NCBI RefSeq assembly: GCF_008932295.1
Contig: NZ_WBWA01000034.1
Coordinates: 1-51,590 of the forward strand
Direction of reading: 5' to 3'
DNA from: Brucella tritici
GTDB lineage: Bacteria; Pseudomonadota; Alphaproteobacteria; Rhizobiales; Rhizobiaceae
DNA length: 51,590 nucleotides
The position numbers and the translations under genes are program-made. Positions 29,255-39,024 of the stretch are shown here, in pieces. The notes under the pieces were generated by a model. That model was given only the letters and a program-made list of their open reading frames with translations. It was not told the origin of the DNA and did not search any database. Within the stretch, counting starts at the first letter, position 1. Every line of letters starts with the position of its first letter.

Positions 29255-29269
29255 GAACAAGACTGGAAC
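29255..29269 (+). promoter_or_regulatory. LexA (SOS) box of lexA
   Basis: GAAC-N7-GAAC, the reverse complement of the alphaproteobacterial SOS box GTTC-N7-GTTC, 57 bases before the lexA start. A second GAAC-N7-GTTC pairing runs from 29266 to 29280 and another GTTC follows at 29281, so overlapping half-sites are present. It supports autoregulation of lexA. Confidence 0.85.
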
Positions 29270-29326
29270 ATATAGTGTTCGTTCTGGTTTTGTTTTTCTC
29301 GATTCTTGGCCGGGAGGGTGTCGCGC

Positions 29327-30046
29327 ATGTTAACCCGTAAACAGCACGAGCTTCTGCTGTTCATTCATGAACGTCTGAAAGAAACGGGCATTCCGCCATC
29401 TTTCGACGAAATGAAGGAGGCGCTCGATCTGGCTTCAAAATCGGGTATTCATCGTCTGATTACCGCTCTGGAAGAGCGTGGCTTCATTCGCCGTTTGCCA
29501 AACCGGGCACGCGCACTTGAGGTGTTGCGTCTGCCGGATTCCATCGCTCCCGGGCTCAATTCACAAAAGAAGTTCGCTCCCAGCGTTATCGAAGGCAGCC
29601 TGGGCAAAGCCCCGCCGCCACCGTCGCGCCCTGCCCCTGTGGCTACGAATGACGACACGACCGGAACTGTATCCGTACCGGTTATGGGGCGAATTGCTGC
29701 TGGTGTACCTATCTCCGCGATTCAGAATCAGACTCATTCCCTCAGCCTTCCACCCGAAATGATCGGCGCGGGCGAGCATTACGCGCTTGAGGTCCGAGGC
29801 GACTCAATGATTGATGCGGGAATTTTCGACGGAGACACGGTCATCATCAAGCGCGGCGAATCCGCGAATCCGGGTGAAATCGTAGTCGCTCTCGTCGATG
29901 ACGAAGAGGCCACGTTGAAGCGCTTCCGTCGTAAGGGCGCATCTATTGCTCTCGAAGCAGCCAACCCTGCCTATGAAACACGGATCTTCGGCCCCGACCG
30001 AGTCCGGGTTCAAGGCAAGCTTGTCGGCCTGATCCGCCGCTACTAG
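29327..30046 (+). CDS. lexA: LexA repressor
   Basis: A 239-residue SOS repressor. The N-terminal winged helix-turn-helix (about 1-65) starts [17 protein letters not shown]. The linker (about 70-115) is long and Pro-rich, as in alphaproteobacteria. Self-cleavage would occur between Ala125 and Gly126 in AAGVP, using Ser160 (RGDSMID) and Lys198 (ATLKRF). I start at 29327, after a GGAGG site; an earlier start would add seven residues. An SOS box lies upstream. The stop codon TAG is formed by the CTAGTGG end of a palindromic element that begins at 30043. Confidence 0.97.
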   Translation: MLTRKQHELLLFIHERLKETGIPPSFDEMKEALDLASKSGIHRLITALEERGFIRRLPNRARALEVLRLPDSIAPGLNSQKKFAPSVIEGSLGKAPPPPSRPAPVATNDDTTGTVSVPVMGRIAAGVPISAIQNQTHSLSLPPEMIGAGEHYALEVRGDSMIDAGIFDGDTVIIKRGESANPGEIVVALVDDEEATLKRFRRKGASIALEAANPAYETRIFGPDRVRVQGKLVGLIRRY

Positions 30047-30120
30047 TGGATTGAATTTGACGTTTGAGACTCTTCCGATATCAATCCCGTTTCAAACGTC
30101 AAATTTGAAAAATCCATTAG
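30043..30120. repeat. palindromic element A with CTAGTGG end
   Basis: Arms of about 28-31 bases pair with a few mismatches: the left begins CTAGTGGATTGAATTTGACG and the right ends ATCCATTAG, with TTTGACGTTTGA and its complement inside. The tip is TCTTCCGATATCAATCCCG. Its end lies over the lexA stop codon. Its termini match those of the next element, at 30134. Confidence 0.8.
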
Positions 30121-30133
30121 ATTCATAAAGTTG

Positions 30134-30209
30134 CTAGTGGTCTTTTTGATTCCAACATTTGCTCAGCGCTCATATCCGAGGGATGCAAATGTCGGAATCA
30201 GACCACTAG
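30134..30209. repeat. palindromic element B with CTAGTGGTC ends
   Basis: Arms CTAGTGGTC...CAACATTTGC (30134-30162, with a 4-base T insertion) and GCAAATGTCGGAATCAGACC plus ACTAG (30185-30209) pair with one mismatch. Its last 44 bases (30166-30209) are the exact reverse complement of 44442-44485, so this is a dispersed element, MITE-like in size and structure. Confidence 0.85.
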
Positions 30210-30240
30210 AGCGCATCACGAAAAGTGTGAAGCTGCTCTG
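30210..30240. repeat. short repeat with GAAAAGTGTGAA core, copy 3
   Basis: GCGCATCACGAAAAGTGTGA follows element B directly. The exact 12-base core is at 30220-30231. The 3-prime half differs from the other copies, so it is a partial or decayed member. Confidence 0.7.
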
Positions 30241-30311
30241 CGCAGGAATATACGTAAAGCAGAAAAATCAGGCATATTCATAGTTCCGTTTTAGCTGGAA
30301 GCGCTCGAAAG

Positions 30312-32825
30312 TCATTCGCAGCGATTTGCGTCGTCGTCGGCATCTGATGAACAGATCGCTGCATTCTTGGCTGGTCGGGATTTGGGCTTGTACTCGCGTT
30401 CAGCCAAACCGCGTGCCGCACGCGCATGGATGCGATGCAAATGCCAAGGACGGCTCGGCACGTCGACGGCATATGTCACTCGGTCGTCTGGCTGCAAATT
30501 GGAGATTAGCTGGCTCGGTTCGGGCTTAACAGTTTCATTCGCCCCGCCCGCTACAGTCATAATAGATCGGCTTTCATCTTGTCCTTCGCCAAGCCTGATC
30601 TCGACTGTCCCCTTCAGCGCCAGATCGCGCTTGCTGATACTGAGCGTTGCGGAGCGACGGCACGCAATGTCCTTACCCGGAACGGCGAGAATAACCACAT
30701 CCCCGATATTACAGGCTATCTCCTGCATAGCCGCATCTGCGGTATAGGCTAGTGTGCGACCATCACGCAAAGTAATCGTGCACAATCCGTCGTCACATTC
30801 GAAGCCGCTATAATTGGCCTGCTTCTCGTTTTTAACCGAAGGCGGCGAAACGAACTCCTCGACCAGATAAGCGGTTTTCCAATTGTCGATCGTAAACTGT
30901 GACGGTCGATTTCGATTCACCGCGAACCTCCCATCCGCCAATCGAACCCCGACCAGTTTAGCGTCTTCTGAGACCACGATATCTGGAAAAGGTTCACGAA
31001 CGAAAACCACCAGTCCCAAGATGATGAAAGGCAGTGCCAGCGCTTTCAGTCTGGTGGAAAGCAGAACGAGCAGAACGAGCACAACGGTCCAGAGGAGAAG
31101 TGTAAGCGCGGGCATCGCTCCGGGATTACCATCGGGCGACCAAGTTGCAACGAAGGCAGCAATGTTTCTAACGGCCCAAATCCCCCAGCCCATGACCTGC
31201 AAGGGCACCCAGTCAAGCTGCACTGGCATCAACACGAGACTGAAAACGGCAAACGGCATGACGAGAATAGCGATTACAGGCTCGGCAAGAACATTTCCCA
31301 CCAGACCGAACGGCGCAGTATTGTTGAAATGATAAGCGGCAAAAATTCCGCTGGCCAATCCCGCTATGAGAGAAGTTCCTGCTGCTGCCGTGACTGGTTT
31401 CAGAATTCTACCAGCAAAGCCATGAGGAGCCTTGGCACGCTTTTCTGTGCCAATGTGCCTGTTTCTGTTGTACTCACTCCACCCGGCGTAACCGGCAATC
31501 AATGCCGCCGTGGCAGAGAATGACATTTGAAAACTTGGCCCCAATATCTCGTGAGGGGAAATGGCAATCATGGCGAGAGCCGCAATAGCCAGATTGCGCA
31601 TGCTGATGGCCGCACGGTCCACCAGCAGGGCCCCAAGCATGACCGCAATCATCACATAGCTTCGTTGTGCAGCAACATCCGCACCGGACATGGCAAGATA
31701 GAAGGTACAGCTTAGCAAGGAGAGAAATGCCGCGTATTTCTTCACGGGATGCCGCACGCTAAACGCCGGAAACAGCGCGAAGAGAGACCTCAGTGACAGC
31801 ATGACGACTCCGGCTGCAAGCGCCATATGCAAACCGGAAATCGACAAGATATGTGCAAGCCCCGCCTTGCGCAGATCTTCGTTCGTCTGCTCGCTAATCC
31901 CCGCCCGCGTGCCTGCGACAAGTGCTGAGGCGACACTGCCATCCTCCCCACCTATCACTTCCTCGATTCGTTCAGACACCCGAACACGCAACATGGCAAT
32001 CCATTGGGAAATTTCCGCAGTCAGTTCATCTGGCGGAGAAACCATCGTCACTTTGGGTGTTCCGAGAAAGAACCCGTTGGCACCAATGCCATTGAAATAG
32101 GCGTGGAACGAAAAGTCATAATTGCCGGGACGAACCGGACCTGAAGGGGTACGCAATCGAACAAAACCTGTCAGTCCGCCGCCGATGGCAGTTGACGCAG
32201 GTATGTCCCTCGCATTGATCCGAATACGCTTGGGTGGAAAACGGAGTTTTGGACGCTCTGTCTGAAGCACATCAAGCGTTATCCGCCAGCTTCCATTATC
32301 CTGATATTCAAGCGCGACAACCCGGCCCGTTACGCGCGTCGCCACATCGGAACCTAGCATCGGTGTCGAACGGCGTTCCGTCTCCCATTTGCCGGCCAAC
32401 ACCCCTGCCAGCAGAGCGACTATCAATGTCACGCCTTGCGCAGCAGCGAATTGCCTGCGCGTCAAAAACCGCAATATTACGGCGATCCCGAGCATGGACA
32501 AAAGCGGTGTCCATGCAGGCTCGAATGAAAGCGTGAAATAGATAATTGCGCCAATACCAGCAAAAACTGGCAGCAAAAGAAAGTATACGCCGCGTCCCGC
32601 CTCAGTTTCGACCGCTGCCTTAAACTGCCTGCCCGAGACCGACGGTATAGAAAGGAACCGTTCATACAGGGTCGGCGCAGACGGCTTGACCGGCGGTGAA
32701 TTTACCGAAAGCCCGGTTTCATCCTGAGGCCAGACCTCTGGCAACAGAGCGCGCACCAAACCGTCGGGCATGCTTTTCACAAGCGCCCGTTCGTTTGCAT
32801 CGCTCGCTTCCCTGATGCCTGTCAT
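30312..32825 (-). CDS. comEC: ComEC/Rec2-family membrane protein
   Basis: A large polytopic protein of the DNA-uptake channel family, 837 residues from the ATG at 32823-32825 (a GTG at 32921 would add 32). It has membrane helices near the N-terminus, a DUF4131-like soluble region (about 190-300), then the Competence domain with many helices, including HILSISGLHMALAAGVVML and SGADVAAQRSYVMIAVMLGALLVDR. The C-terminal soluble part shows no HxHxDH motif, so the metallo-beta-lactamase nuclease-like domain of Bacillus ComEC is missing or unrecognisable. No other competence genes are nearby. It is convergent with lexA across three repeats and divergent from gltX. Confidence 0.88.
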   Translation of the reverse strand: MTGIREASDANERALVKSMPDGLVRALLPEVWPQDETGLSVNSPPVKPSAPTLYERFLSIPSVSGRQFKAAVETEAGRGVYFLLLPVFAGIGAIIYFTLSFEPAWTPLLSMLGIAVILRFLTRRQFAAAQGVTLIVALLAGVLAGKWETERRSTPMLGSDVATRVTGRVVALEYQDNGSWRITLDVLQTERPKLRFPPKRIRINARDIPASTAIGGGLTGFVRLRTPSGPVRPGNYDFSFHAYFNGIGANGFFLGTPKVTMVSPPDELTAEISQWIAMLRVRVSERIEEVIGGEDGSVASALVAGTRAGISEQTNEDLRKAGLAHILSISGLHMALAAGVVMLSLRSLFALFPAFSVRHPVKKYAAFLSLLSCTFYLAMSGADVAAQRSYVMIAVMLGALLVDRAAISMRNLAIAALAMIAISPHEILGPSFQMSFSATAALIAGYAGWSEYNRNRHIGTEKRAKAPHGFAGRILKPVTAAAGTSLIAGLASGIFAAYHFNNTAPFGLVGNVLAEPVIAILVMPFAVFSLVLMPVQLDWVPLQVMGWGIWAVRNIAAFVATWSPDGNPGAMPALTLLLWTVVLVLLVLLSTRLKALALPFIILGLVVFVREPFPDIVVSEDAKLVGVRLADGRFAVNRNRPSQFTIDNWKTAYLVEEFVSPPSVKNEKQANYSGFECDDGLCTITLRDGRTLAYTADAAMQEIACNIGDVVILAVPGKDIACRRSATLSISKRDLALKGTVEIRLGEGQDESRSIMTVAGGANETVKPEPSQLISNLQPDDRVTYAVDVPSRPWHLHRIHARAARGLAEREYKPKSRPAKNAAICSSDADDDANRCE

Positions 32826-33087
32826 GCCCCCGCCTGACCGCAAAAGTTGGTCCAAACCGCCGGAATACCCCGAAAGAACGACGGCACATTCGTGCGAAAG
32901 CAGCGTGAAGCCCTTGCGCACATTGCTGCCTATGCTACATGAACCGCAGCCGAAATCGAGTGGGTTCGCATAGCGAACCGCGATTACCTGCCGGACAGTC
33001 TCGTGCAGGCATTGGAATTCAAGTTCGCGCCTGTGTCTCCGGCATTTGCCGCTGCTCTAAAAAGGCGCACGACATAGTGGAGCTATC

Positions 33088-34509
33088 ATGTCGAAACCGG
33101 TTGTTACCCGTTTTGCCCCCTCGCCCACGGGGTATCTGCACATTGGTGGTGCGCGCACTGCCTTATTCAACTGGCTCTATGCCAAGCACACAGGCGGCAA
33201 GATGCTGCTGCGCATCGAAGACACCGACCGGGAACGTTCCACAGACGCCGCAACGGCTGCCATTCTCGATGGCCTGACCTGGCTGGGTCTGGACTGGGAC
33301 GGCGATGCCATCTCGCAGTTCGAGCGCGCGCCTCGCCATCGCGAAGTAGCGGAAGAACTCGTTGCTCTCGGCAAGGCATATTATTGCTATGCAACGCCGG
33401 AAGAACTCGAAGAAATGCGCGAGAAAGCACGGGCCGAAGGCCGCCCCCCGCGTTATGACGGTCGCTGGCGTGATCGTGACCCGTCCGAAGCGCCTGCAGG
33501 TGTGAAGCCAGTCATTCGGATCAAGGCACCGCAGGAAGGCGAGACCCTCGTGCAGGATGCAGTGCAAGGCGATGTGCGTTTCCCGAACAAGGATCTGGAC
33601 GATTTCATCATTCTGCGTTCCGATGGTACGCCGACTTATATGCATGCGGTCGTTGTCGACGATCACGATATGGGTGTGACGCACATCATTCGCGGCGACG
33701 ATCATCTGACCAATGCCGCTCGACAGACTGTCATCTATGATGCAATGGGCTGGGATGTGCCGCAAATGTCGCATATCCCCCTCATTCATGGTGCGGACGG
33801 TGCAAAACTTTCCAAACGACATGGCGCTTTGGGTGTGGATGCCTACCGTGCGATGGGCTATTTGCCTGCAGCCCTGCGCAACTACCTTGTGCGTCTCGGC
33901 TGGAGCCATGGCGACGACGAAATCATGTCGACTGAACAGATGATCGAATGGTTCGACGTGAAGGATATCAACAAGGGTGCGGCTCGCTTCGATTTTCAGA
34001 AGCTCGAGGCAATCAATGGCGTCTATATGCGCGCCAGCGACGACAAGGCACTTTATGATGCGCTCATCGCAGTTTTGCCGGAAATCGAAGGCGGCAATGA
34101 AATTGCCGCTGCTCTGGACGATACGCGAAGCGCGCAATTACTTGCCGCTATGCCTGGTCTGAAAGATCGTGCCAAAACCTTGGTGGAACTTGCTGACGGA
34201 TCGAAATTCATCTTCGCTACCCGTCCGCTCGACCTTGATGAGAAAGCCGCCTCACTCCTGAATGAGGAAGGCCGTACCGTGCTCAAATCCGTACTCCCGG
34301 ATCTGGAAGCAGCAGACGAATGGACCGTTGAATCTCTTGATGCCGTCGTAAGGACTCACGCAGAGAAAACCGGACTGAAACTGGGCAAGATTGCACAGCC
34401 CCTACGCGCAGCCTTGACCGGTCGCGCTACCTCTCCGGGTGTATTTGACGTGCTTTTCGTCCTTGGACGTGAAGAGTCACTTGGACGTGTTCGCGATCAA
34501 ATCGGTTAA
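33088..34509 (+). CDS. gltX: glutamyl-tRNA synthetase
   Basis: A 473-residue class I synthetase charging tRNA-Glu. The HIGH-type motif [11 protein letters not shown] is at residues 11-21 and the KMSKS-type motif KLSKR at 240-244. Between them are [11 protein letters not shown] and [13 protein letters not shown]. The C-terminal anticodon-binding region ends [20 protein letters not shown]. Full length; second GltX copies are common in alphaproteobacteria, so I cannot say whether this is the only one. It is followed by gltA, an arrangement I recall from Brucella relatives, after a 229-base gap. Confidence 0.96.
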   Translation: MSKPVVTRFAPSPTGYLHIGGARTALFNWLYAKHTGGKMLLRIEDTDRERSTDAATAAILDGLTWLGLDWDGDAISQFERAPRHREVAEELVALGKAYYCYATPEELEEMREKARAEGRPPRYDGRWRDRDPSEAPAGVKPVIRIKAPQEGETLVQDAVQGDVRFPNKDLDDFIILRSDGTPTYMHAVVVDDHDMGVTHIIRGDDHLTNAARQTVIYDAMGWDVPQMSHIPLIHGADGAKLSKRHGALGVDAYRAMGYLPAALRNYLVRLGWSHGDDEIMSTEQMIEWFDVKDINKGAARFDFQKLEAINGVYMRASDDKALYDALIAVLPEIEGGNEIAAALDDTRSAQLLAAMPGLKDRAKTLVELADGSKFIFATRPLDLDEKAASLLNEEGRTVLKSVLPDLEAADEWTVESLDAVVRTHAEKTGLKLGKIAQPLRAALTGRATSPGVFDVLFVLGREESLGRVRDQIG

Positions 34510-34738
34510 GGTGGGAACATTCACGCTGACGTGACAAAACCGGCGTAAATAGTTCAAATTACGCATTGCATCACGAACGGTTTGGGATAGTTTGACGGGC
34601 AAAATCGTTAGGATAATGCGTGAAACGCCGATGGTACCCGCAGTCCGGGGACCATGCCAAAAGATAAAAGACAAATTATAACGACGATTACAATTCTGCC
34701 GTCGTGCGGGCGGCAAAGTGGACATGAAAGGAAACACG

Positions 34739-36031
34739 ATGTCAGATAGGACAGCCAGCTTTACACTAGAAGGCAAAACATTCGACCTGCCTGTGCGACA
34801 AGGCACTGTCGGACCAGACGTCGTTGATATCGGTCCACTCTACAAGAATTCCCAAATGTTCACCTACGATCCGGGCTTCACGTCCACGGCATCGTGCGAA
34901 TCCAAGATCACCTATATCGATGGCGATGAAGGCACTCTGCTCTATCGCGGTTACCCGATCGACCAGCTCGCCGAACATGGTGATTTCCTGGAAACCTGCT
35001 ATCTGCTTCTCTACGGCGAATTGCCGACTGCAACCCAGAAGTCTGACTTCGACTATCGTGTGACGCGCCACACGATGATCCACGAGCAGATGACGAAGTT
35101 CTTTACGGGCTTCCGTCGTGACGCCCATCCAATGGCTGTGATGGTCGGTTGCGTCGGTGCAATGTCGGCCTTCTATCATGACTCGACCGACATCACCGAC
35201 CCGCATCAGCGTATGGTCGCTTCCATCCGCCTGATCGCCAAGGTTCCGACGCTTGCTGCTATGGCCTACAAATACCATATCGGCCAGCCGTTCATGTATC
35301 CGAAGAACGACCTCGATTTCGCATCGAACTTCCTGCACATGTGCTTTGGCGTTCCGTGCGAGGATTACAAGGTCAACCCCGTTCTGGCTCGCGCGATGGA
35401 CCGCATCTTCATCCTCCACGCGGATCATGAGCAGAACGCCTCGACCTCGACCGTGCGTCTCGCCGGTTCTTCAGGCGCAAATCCATTTGCATGTATCGCT
35501 GCCGGCGTTGCCTGTCTCTGGGGCCCTGCCCATGGCGGCGCAAACGAAGCGGCACTCAACATGCTGGCGGAAATTGGCTCTGTTGACCGCATTCCAGAAT
35601 TCATCGCCCGCGCAAAAGACAAGAACGATCCGTTCCGCCTGATGGGCTTCGGCCACCGCGTCTACAAGAACTACGATCCGCGCGCCAAGATCATGCAGAA
35701 GACCTGCCATGAAGTTCTGGGCGAACTCGGTATCAAGGACGATCCGTTGCTCGACGTTGCGATGGAACTGGAAAAGATCGCCCTGACGGACGAATACTTC
35801 ATTGAGAAGAAGCTTTACCCGAATATCGACTTCTACTCCGGCATCACATTGAAGGCTCTCGGCTTCCCGACCGAAATGTTCACTGTTCTCTTTGCTCTCG
35901 CCCGTACCGTCGGCTGGGTCGCACAGTGGAAGGAAATGATCGAAGATCCGCAGCAAAAGATTGGCCGTCCGCGCCAGCTCTATACCGGCGCTGCCGAACG
36001 CGATTACGTGCCGCTCGCAAAGCGCAAGTAA
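34739..36031 (+). CDS. gltA: citrate synthase
   Basis: A 430-residue type II citrate synthase, which joins acetyl-CoA and oxaloacetate at the entry of the TCA cycle. Motifs: [35 protein letters not shown] with a catalytic histidine, [12 protein letters not shown] with the second, and [15 protein letters not shown]. The ATG at 34739 has an AAAGGA site 6 bases upstream, better than the ATG seven codons earlier. The 229-base gap before it has no gene and may hold its promoter. It ends at a strong bidirectional terminator facing lpxB. Confidence 0.97.
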   Translation: MSDRTASFTLEGKTFDLPVRQGTVGPDVVDIGPLYKNSQMFTYDPGFTSTASCESKITYIDGDEGTLLYRGYPIDQLAEHGDFLETCYLLLYGELPTATQKSDFDYRVTRHTMIHEQMTKFFTGFRRDAHPMAVMVGCVGAMSAFYHDSTDITDPHQRMVASIRLIAKVPTLAAMAYKYHIGQPFMYPKNDLDFASNFLHMCFGVPCEDYKVNPVLARAMDRIFILHADHEQNASTSTVRLAGSSGANPFACIAAGVACLWGPAHGGANEAALNMLAEIGSVDRIPEFIARAKDKNDPFRLMGFGHRVYKNYDPRAKIMQKTCHEVLGELGIKDDPLLDVAMELEKIALTDEYFIEKKLYPNIDFYSGITLKALGFPTEMFTVLFALARTVGWVAQWKEMIEDPQQKIGRPRQLYTGAAERDYVPLAKRK

Positions 36032-36052
36032 CTACCAATCACGTGTACGAAA

Positions 36053-36084
36053 AACCCGGTTGTCAAAGCAACCGGTTTTTTTTT
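36053..36084 (+). terminator. bidirectional terminator between gltA and lpxB
   Basis: A 7-bp stem CCGGTTG / CAACCGG with a 6-base loop, followed by nine T residues on the plus strand and by GTTTTTC on the minus strand. It can stop both the gltA transcript and the long lpx operon arriving from the other side. Confidence 0.93.
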
Positions 36085-36115
36085 ACGTCTTGAGCATTTC
36101 AAGCAAAAGGAGAAA

Positions 36116-37300
36116 TCAGTTTCTGGTATCGCCAGCCAGTTCCAGAATAACCTGCGCGCCGATCTCGCCGGAAGGTCGCTCCGTCGCCATAATCGACGCA
36201 ACTTTGTCAAATCCGTCCAGTTGCGCCTGACGTGCTGATCCGGGCCGCATCAACCGCTCTAGACTGCGGGCAAGCATCCCCGGACGGACAAACTCATTGA
36301 AATACTCAGGCACGACCGGTTCGTCAGCGATAATATTTGGCAGGGCCGCACTCCAGATCGTAATCTTCGGCATCAAGAACTTGCGCGCAAACCAGTCGGC
36401 TTTATAGGAAAGTACGCTTGGAATACGCGATAGAGCCAGCTCCAGCGACACAGTTCCAGAGGCAGCGAGTGCCGCATCGGCTTTCGAAAAGGCTTTCCAT
36501 TTTTCCTCATCGCCCAAGACGATGAGCGGTTTGACAGCCCAGTTCTTTGAAAAATCCCGCACCATTTCCTCGATGCGCGGCAAAGTCGGCAGAACGACAT
36601 CGAGCTTTTCAACACGAGCCGCGAGTTCTCCGACAGCCTGTCCGAACGGCTCCATAAGCAACTGGATTTCAGTGCGACGTGAACCCGGTAAAACAAGCAA
36701 TGTCTTCCTGGATCTATCGGTTCGTTGCGCTTCCAGCGTTTTTTGCTCAGCCCGCGCCTGCAATATCGGCTCATAACTGGAAAGGCGGTGCCCGACGTAA
36801 GTGGCACTCGGCCCGCTTAGCCTCTGCATAACCTCGACTTCAAACGGAAGAATAGTCAGCACATGGTCGAAATAGGCCTTCATCGCCCTGGCGCGTTGCG
36901 GACGCCAGGCCCAGACACTCGGCGCTATATATTTCACAATAGGAATTGATGGATTAGCAGCCCTGATCTTCTGGGCAACACGATGGGTAAACTCGGGGCT
37001 GTCAATCAGAAGAACGCAGTCCGGCTTCTCAGCAACGATGCGCCGCGCAGTCTGGCCGATACGCCGCATTAGCCCCGGCAAGTTCTTCAGAATTGCACCG
37101 AGCCCCATAAGCGCAATCTCGTGCGGGTCAAAGAAGGATGTCATCCCCCTAGCCGCGAGGTGATCCCCGCCAACACCGACGATATCAACCAGCCGGTCAG
37201 TCTGGCTTCGCAGAGCATCAATCAGATCGGCACCAAGAAGATCACCGGATTCTTCACCGGCCACGATTGCTATTTTCAATGGCCGGCTGGTGGTGCTCAC
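36116..37300 (-). CDS. lpxB: lipid-A-disaccharide synthase
   Basis: A 394-residue family 19 glycosyltransferase that joins UDP-2,3-diacylglucosamine and lipid X to form the lipid A disaccharide. Motifs: IAIVAGEESGDLLGADL at the start, GVGGDHLAARGM, IDSPEFTHRVAQKIR, YIAPSVWAWRPQRA, LPGSRRTEI and AASGTVSLELAL. Complete. The ATG overlaps the lpxI stop by four bases. It is the last gene of the supercluster; in E. coli rnhB and dnaE follow lpxB, but here the cluster ends with a terminator facing gltA. Confidence 0.97.
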   Translation of the reverse strand: MSTTSRPLKIAIVAGEESGDLLGADLIDALRSQTDRLVDIVGVGGDHLAARGMTSFFDPHEIALMGLGAILKNLPGLMRRIGQTARRIVAEKPDCVLLIDSPEFTHRVAQKIRAANPSIPIVKYIAPSVWAWRPQRARAMKAYFDHVLTILPFEVEVMQRLSGPSATYVGHRLSSYEPILQARAEQKTLEAQRTDRSRKTLLVLPGSRRTEIQLLMEPFGQAVGELAARVEKLDVVLPTLPRIEEMVRDFSKNWAVKPLIVLGDEEKWKAFSKADAALAASGTVSLELALSRIPSVLSYKADWFARKFLMPKITIWSAALPNIIADEPVVPEYFNEFVRPGMLARSLERLMRPGSARQAQLDGFDKVASIMATERPSGEIGAQVILELAGDTRN

Positions 37301-38199
37301 TTCCTGATATCCTTTCGCTCGCGACTGACAGTCTCTATGAACAGGCCCTTCTCATTGGCTGCCGCGATGGTTTCGCCGAAGCCTAGAATGAATGTCCTGC
37401 CCGCCTCAACCGCTATTCCTGATAATCCCGCCTTCGCGGCGTTATCAACTGTCGAAATTCCAATAGTTGGGAGATCGGCTCTTTCGTCCTGCTTCGGCTT
37501 AGCCATCTTGACCAGAACGCCACCACGACGCGGTATGCGGCCAGCTACACGCAACTCACGTACACGCTCAATCATTTGGTCTGTGCCTTCAGCCCCTTCC
37601 AGCGTCACGACACGTCCGCCAACTGCAACTGCGCCCTGCCCGACATCGAGATCCCCCAATCGAAGCGCAGCTTCCATCGCGAGTTCAAGATTATGACGCT
37701 CTCTGGCATCTGGCGCGGTGCGGGTAAGCGCTTGGGCCGGTGATGGAGAAAGCAGATCCGGGACGACTTCGTGGGCACCTACGACTTTGAAACCAAAGGA
37801 TTCCAGCAGACCGATAAATGCCCGCAGCAGCGCATCGTCGCCTTGCCCCAACGCACGCAACACATAAGGAACCGCGCGCAATGTAGGCCAGTCGAACTTC
37901 AGATCGCTAATATGAGGTCTGCTGGTCACCCCTCCCGCAAGGACAACCCGCTCTACACCGGCAGCTTTCATCGACCGCACGAGTTTTGCAAACTCTACGA
38001 TAGAGATTTCCTGATGCTCATACTTGTAAAGTACCGGATCGGCTTCCCCTCGCAGCGGCACGAGGAAAGGGCTTTGTCCAGCAGCCGCAAGGGCGTCCGC
38101 CACACTGATCGGCAGCAAGCCATTGCCGGCAATAACAGCCACGCGTCCCGCATTATCTGCGAGACGCGCTGTTTGTTCCTCAATCTTCGTCGCCGTCAT
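37297..38199 (-). CDS. lpxI: UDP-2,3-diacylglucosamine pyrophosphatase LpxI
   Basis: A 300-residue protein of the DUF1009/LpxI family, which hydrolyses UDP-2,3-diacylglucosamine to lipid X and replaces the unrelated LpxH in alphaproteobacteria. Motifs: VAVIAGNGLLPISVADAL near the start, GVTSRPHISDLKFDW, DVGQGAVAVGGRVVTLEGAEGTDQM and the C-terminal FGETIAAANEKGLFI. I start at the ATG at 38197-38199, overlapping lpxA by 20 bases; a start at 38262 would overlap by 83 and add non-family residues. Position between lpxA and lpxB supports the assignment. Confidence 0.95.
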   Translation of the reverse strand: MTATKIEEQTARLADNAGRVAVIAGNGLLPISVADALAAAGQSPFLVPLRGEADPVLYKYEHQEISIVEFAKLVRSMKAAGVERVVLAGGVTSRPHISDLKFDWPTLRAVPYVLRALGQGDDALLRAFIGLLESFGFKVVGAHEVVPDLLSPSPAQALTRTAPDARERHNLELAMEAALRLGDLDVGQGAVAVGGRVVTLEGAEGTDQMIERVRELRVAGRIPRRGGVLVKMAKPKQDERADLPTIGISTVDNAAKAGLSGIAVEAGRTFILGFGETIAAANEKGLFIETVSRERKDIRK

Positions 38200-39016
38200 G
38201 CCCGGATCCGCCGTGCACCGCATCGAGCGGCGGTGTGCAGTAGGCGCGCTTGGTATCGACATTGATGAAATCGATCATGTCAATGACAGCCGGAGAATCC
38301 GGTATCGCAATCAGAACGTCTTTTGCACGGTCCCGAATTGGCTTTGAACGGTCGAACAGCATCCGAACTGCATGACGGAGATTATGAATCTCTTTGCGCT
38401 CCATACCGGAACGCTTCATGCCGACAATGTTCAGTCCACCGAGATGAGCGTGCACGCCAATCGCCATTCCGTAAGGAATGAGATCGCTCACAACGGCAGC
38501 CATGCCGCCAACAAATGCGTGATGCCCAATGCGCACAAACTGATGGATGGCGGCGCCACCGCCCAGAATCGCATGATGTCCGATCGTCGTATGACCACCG
38601 ATCATCACATTGTTAGAGAATGTAACGTGATCGCCGATGTCGCAATCATGCGCCACATGGGCGTAGGCCAGAAACGAACAATTATCGCCGATCGACGTGT
38701 AGCCCCGCGCGCTGTCGGACCCTCTGTGCATGGTCACGCCTTCGCGGATCAGGCAGTTTGCGCCAATGTTCAGCTTGGTAGGACCGCCCTTGTGCTTGTT
38801 ATTTTGCGGATCGCAACCGAGAACAGCGTGTGGATAAACCTTCGCGCCTGCACCAAGCGTCGTCGCGCCGGTTACAACGACGTGGCTCATCAGTTCCGAA
38901 TTGTCGCCGATGACGGCGCCAGACTGAATATGACAGAAGGGGCCGACAGACACACCCTGCCCCAGTTCCACACCCGGCTCTACGAGAGCGGTGGGGTGAA
39001 TGATTGTTTCTTTCAT
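38180..39016 (-). CDS. lpxA: UDP-N-acetylglucosamine O-acyltransferase
   Basis: A 278-residue left-handed beta-helix enzyme that adds the first acyl chain of lipid A. Hexapeptide repeats run from about residue 8 to 190, with the catalytic histidine region SIGDNCSFLAYAHVAHDCDIGD and GMAIGVHAHLGGLNIVGMKR after the helix. I start at the ATG at 39014-39016 (MKETIIHPTA), the usual family start. A GTG at 39028 overlapping the fabZ stop is possible and would add four residues. It is translationally coupled with lpxI downstream. Confidence 0.97.
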   Translation of the reverse strand: MKETIIHPTALVEPGVELGQGVSVGPFCHIQSGAVIGDNSELMSHVVVTGATTLGAGAKVYPHAVLGCDPQNNKHKGGPTKLNIGANCLIREGVTMHRGSDSARGYTSIGDNCSFLAYAHVAHDCDIGDHVTFSNNVMIGGHTTIGHHAILGGGAAIHQFVRIGHHAFVGGMAAVVSDLIPYGMAIGVHAHLGGLNIVGMKRSGMERKEIHNLRHAVRMLFDRSKPIRDRAKDVLIAIPDSPAVIDMIDFINVDTKRAYCTPPLDAVHGGSGHDGDED

Positions 39017-39024
39017 TGATATGC

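Noticed and set aside
34510..34738. A hairpin ATGGTACCC / GGGGACCAT in the gltX-gltA gap as terminator
   Set aside because: Imperfect pairing and no T-run; left as plain intergenic sequence.
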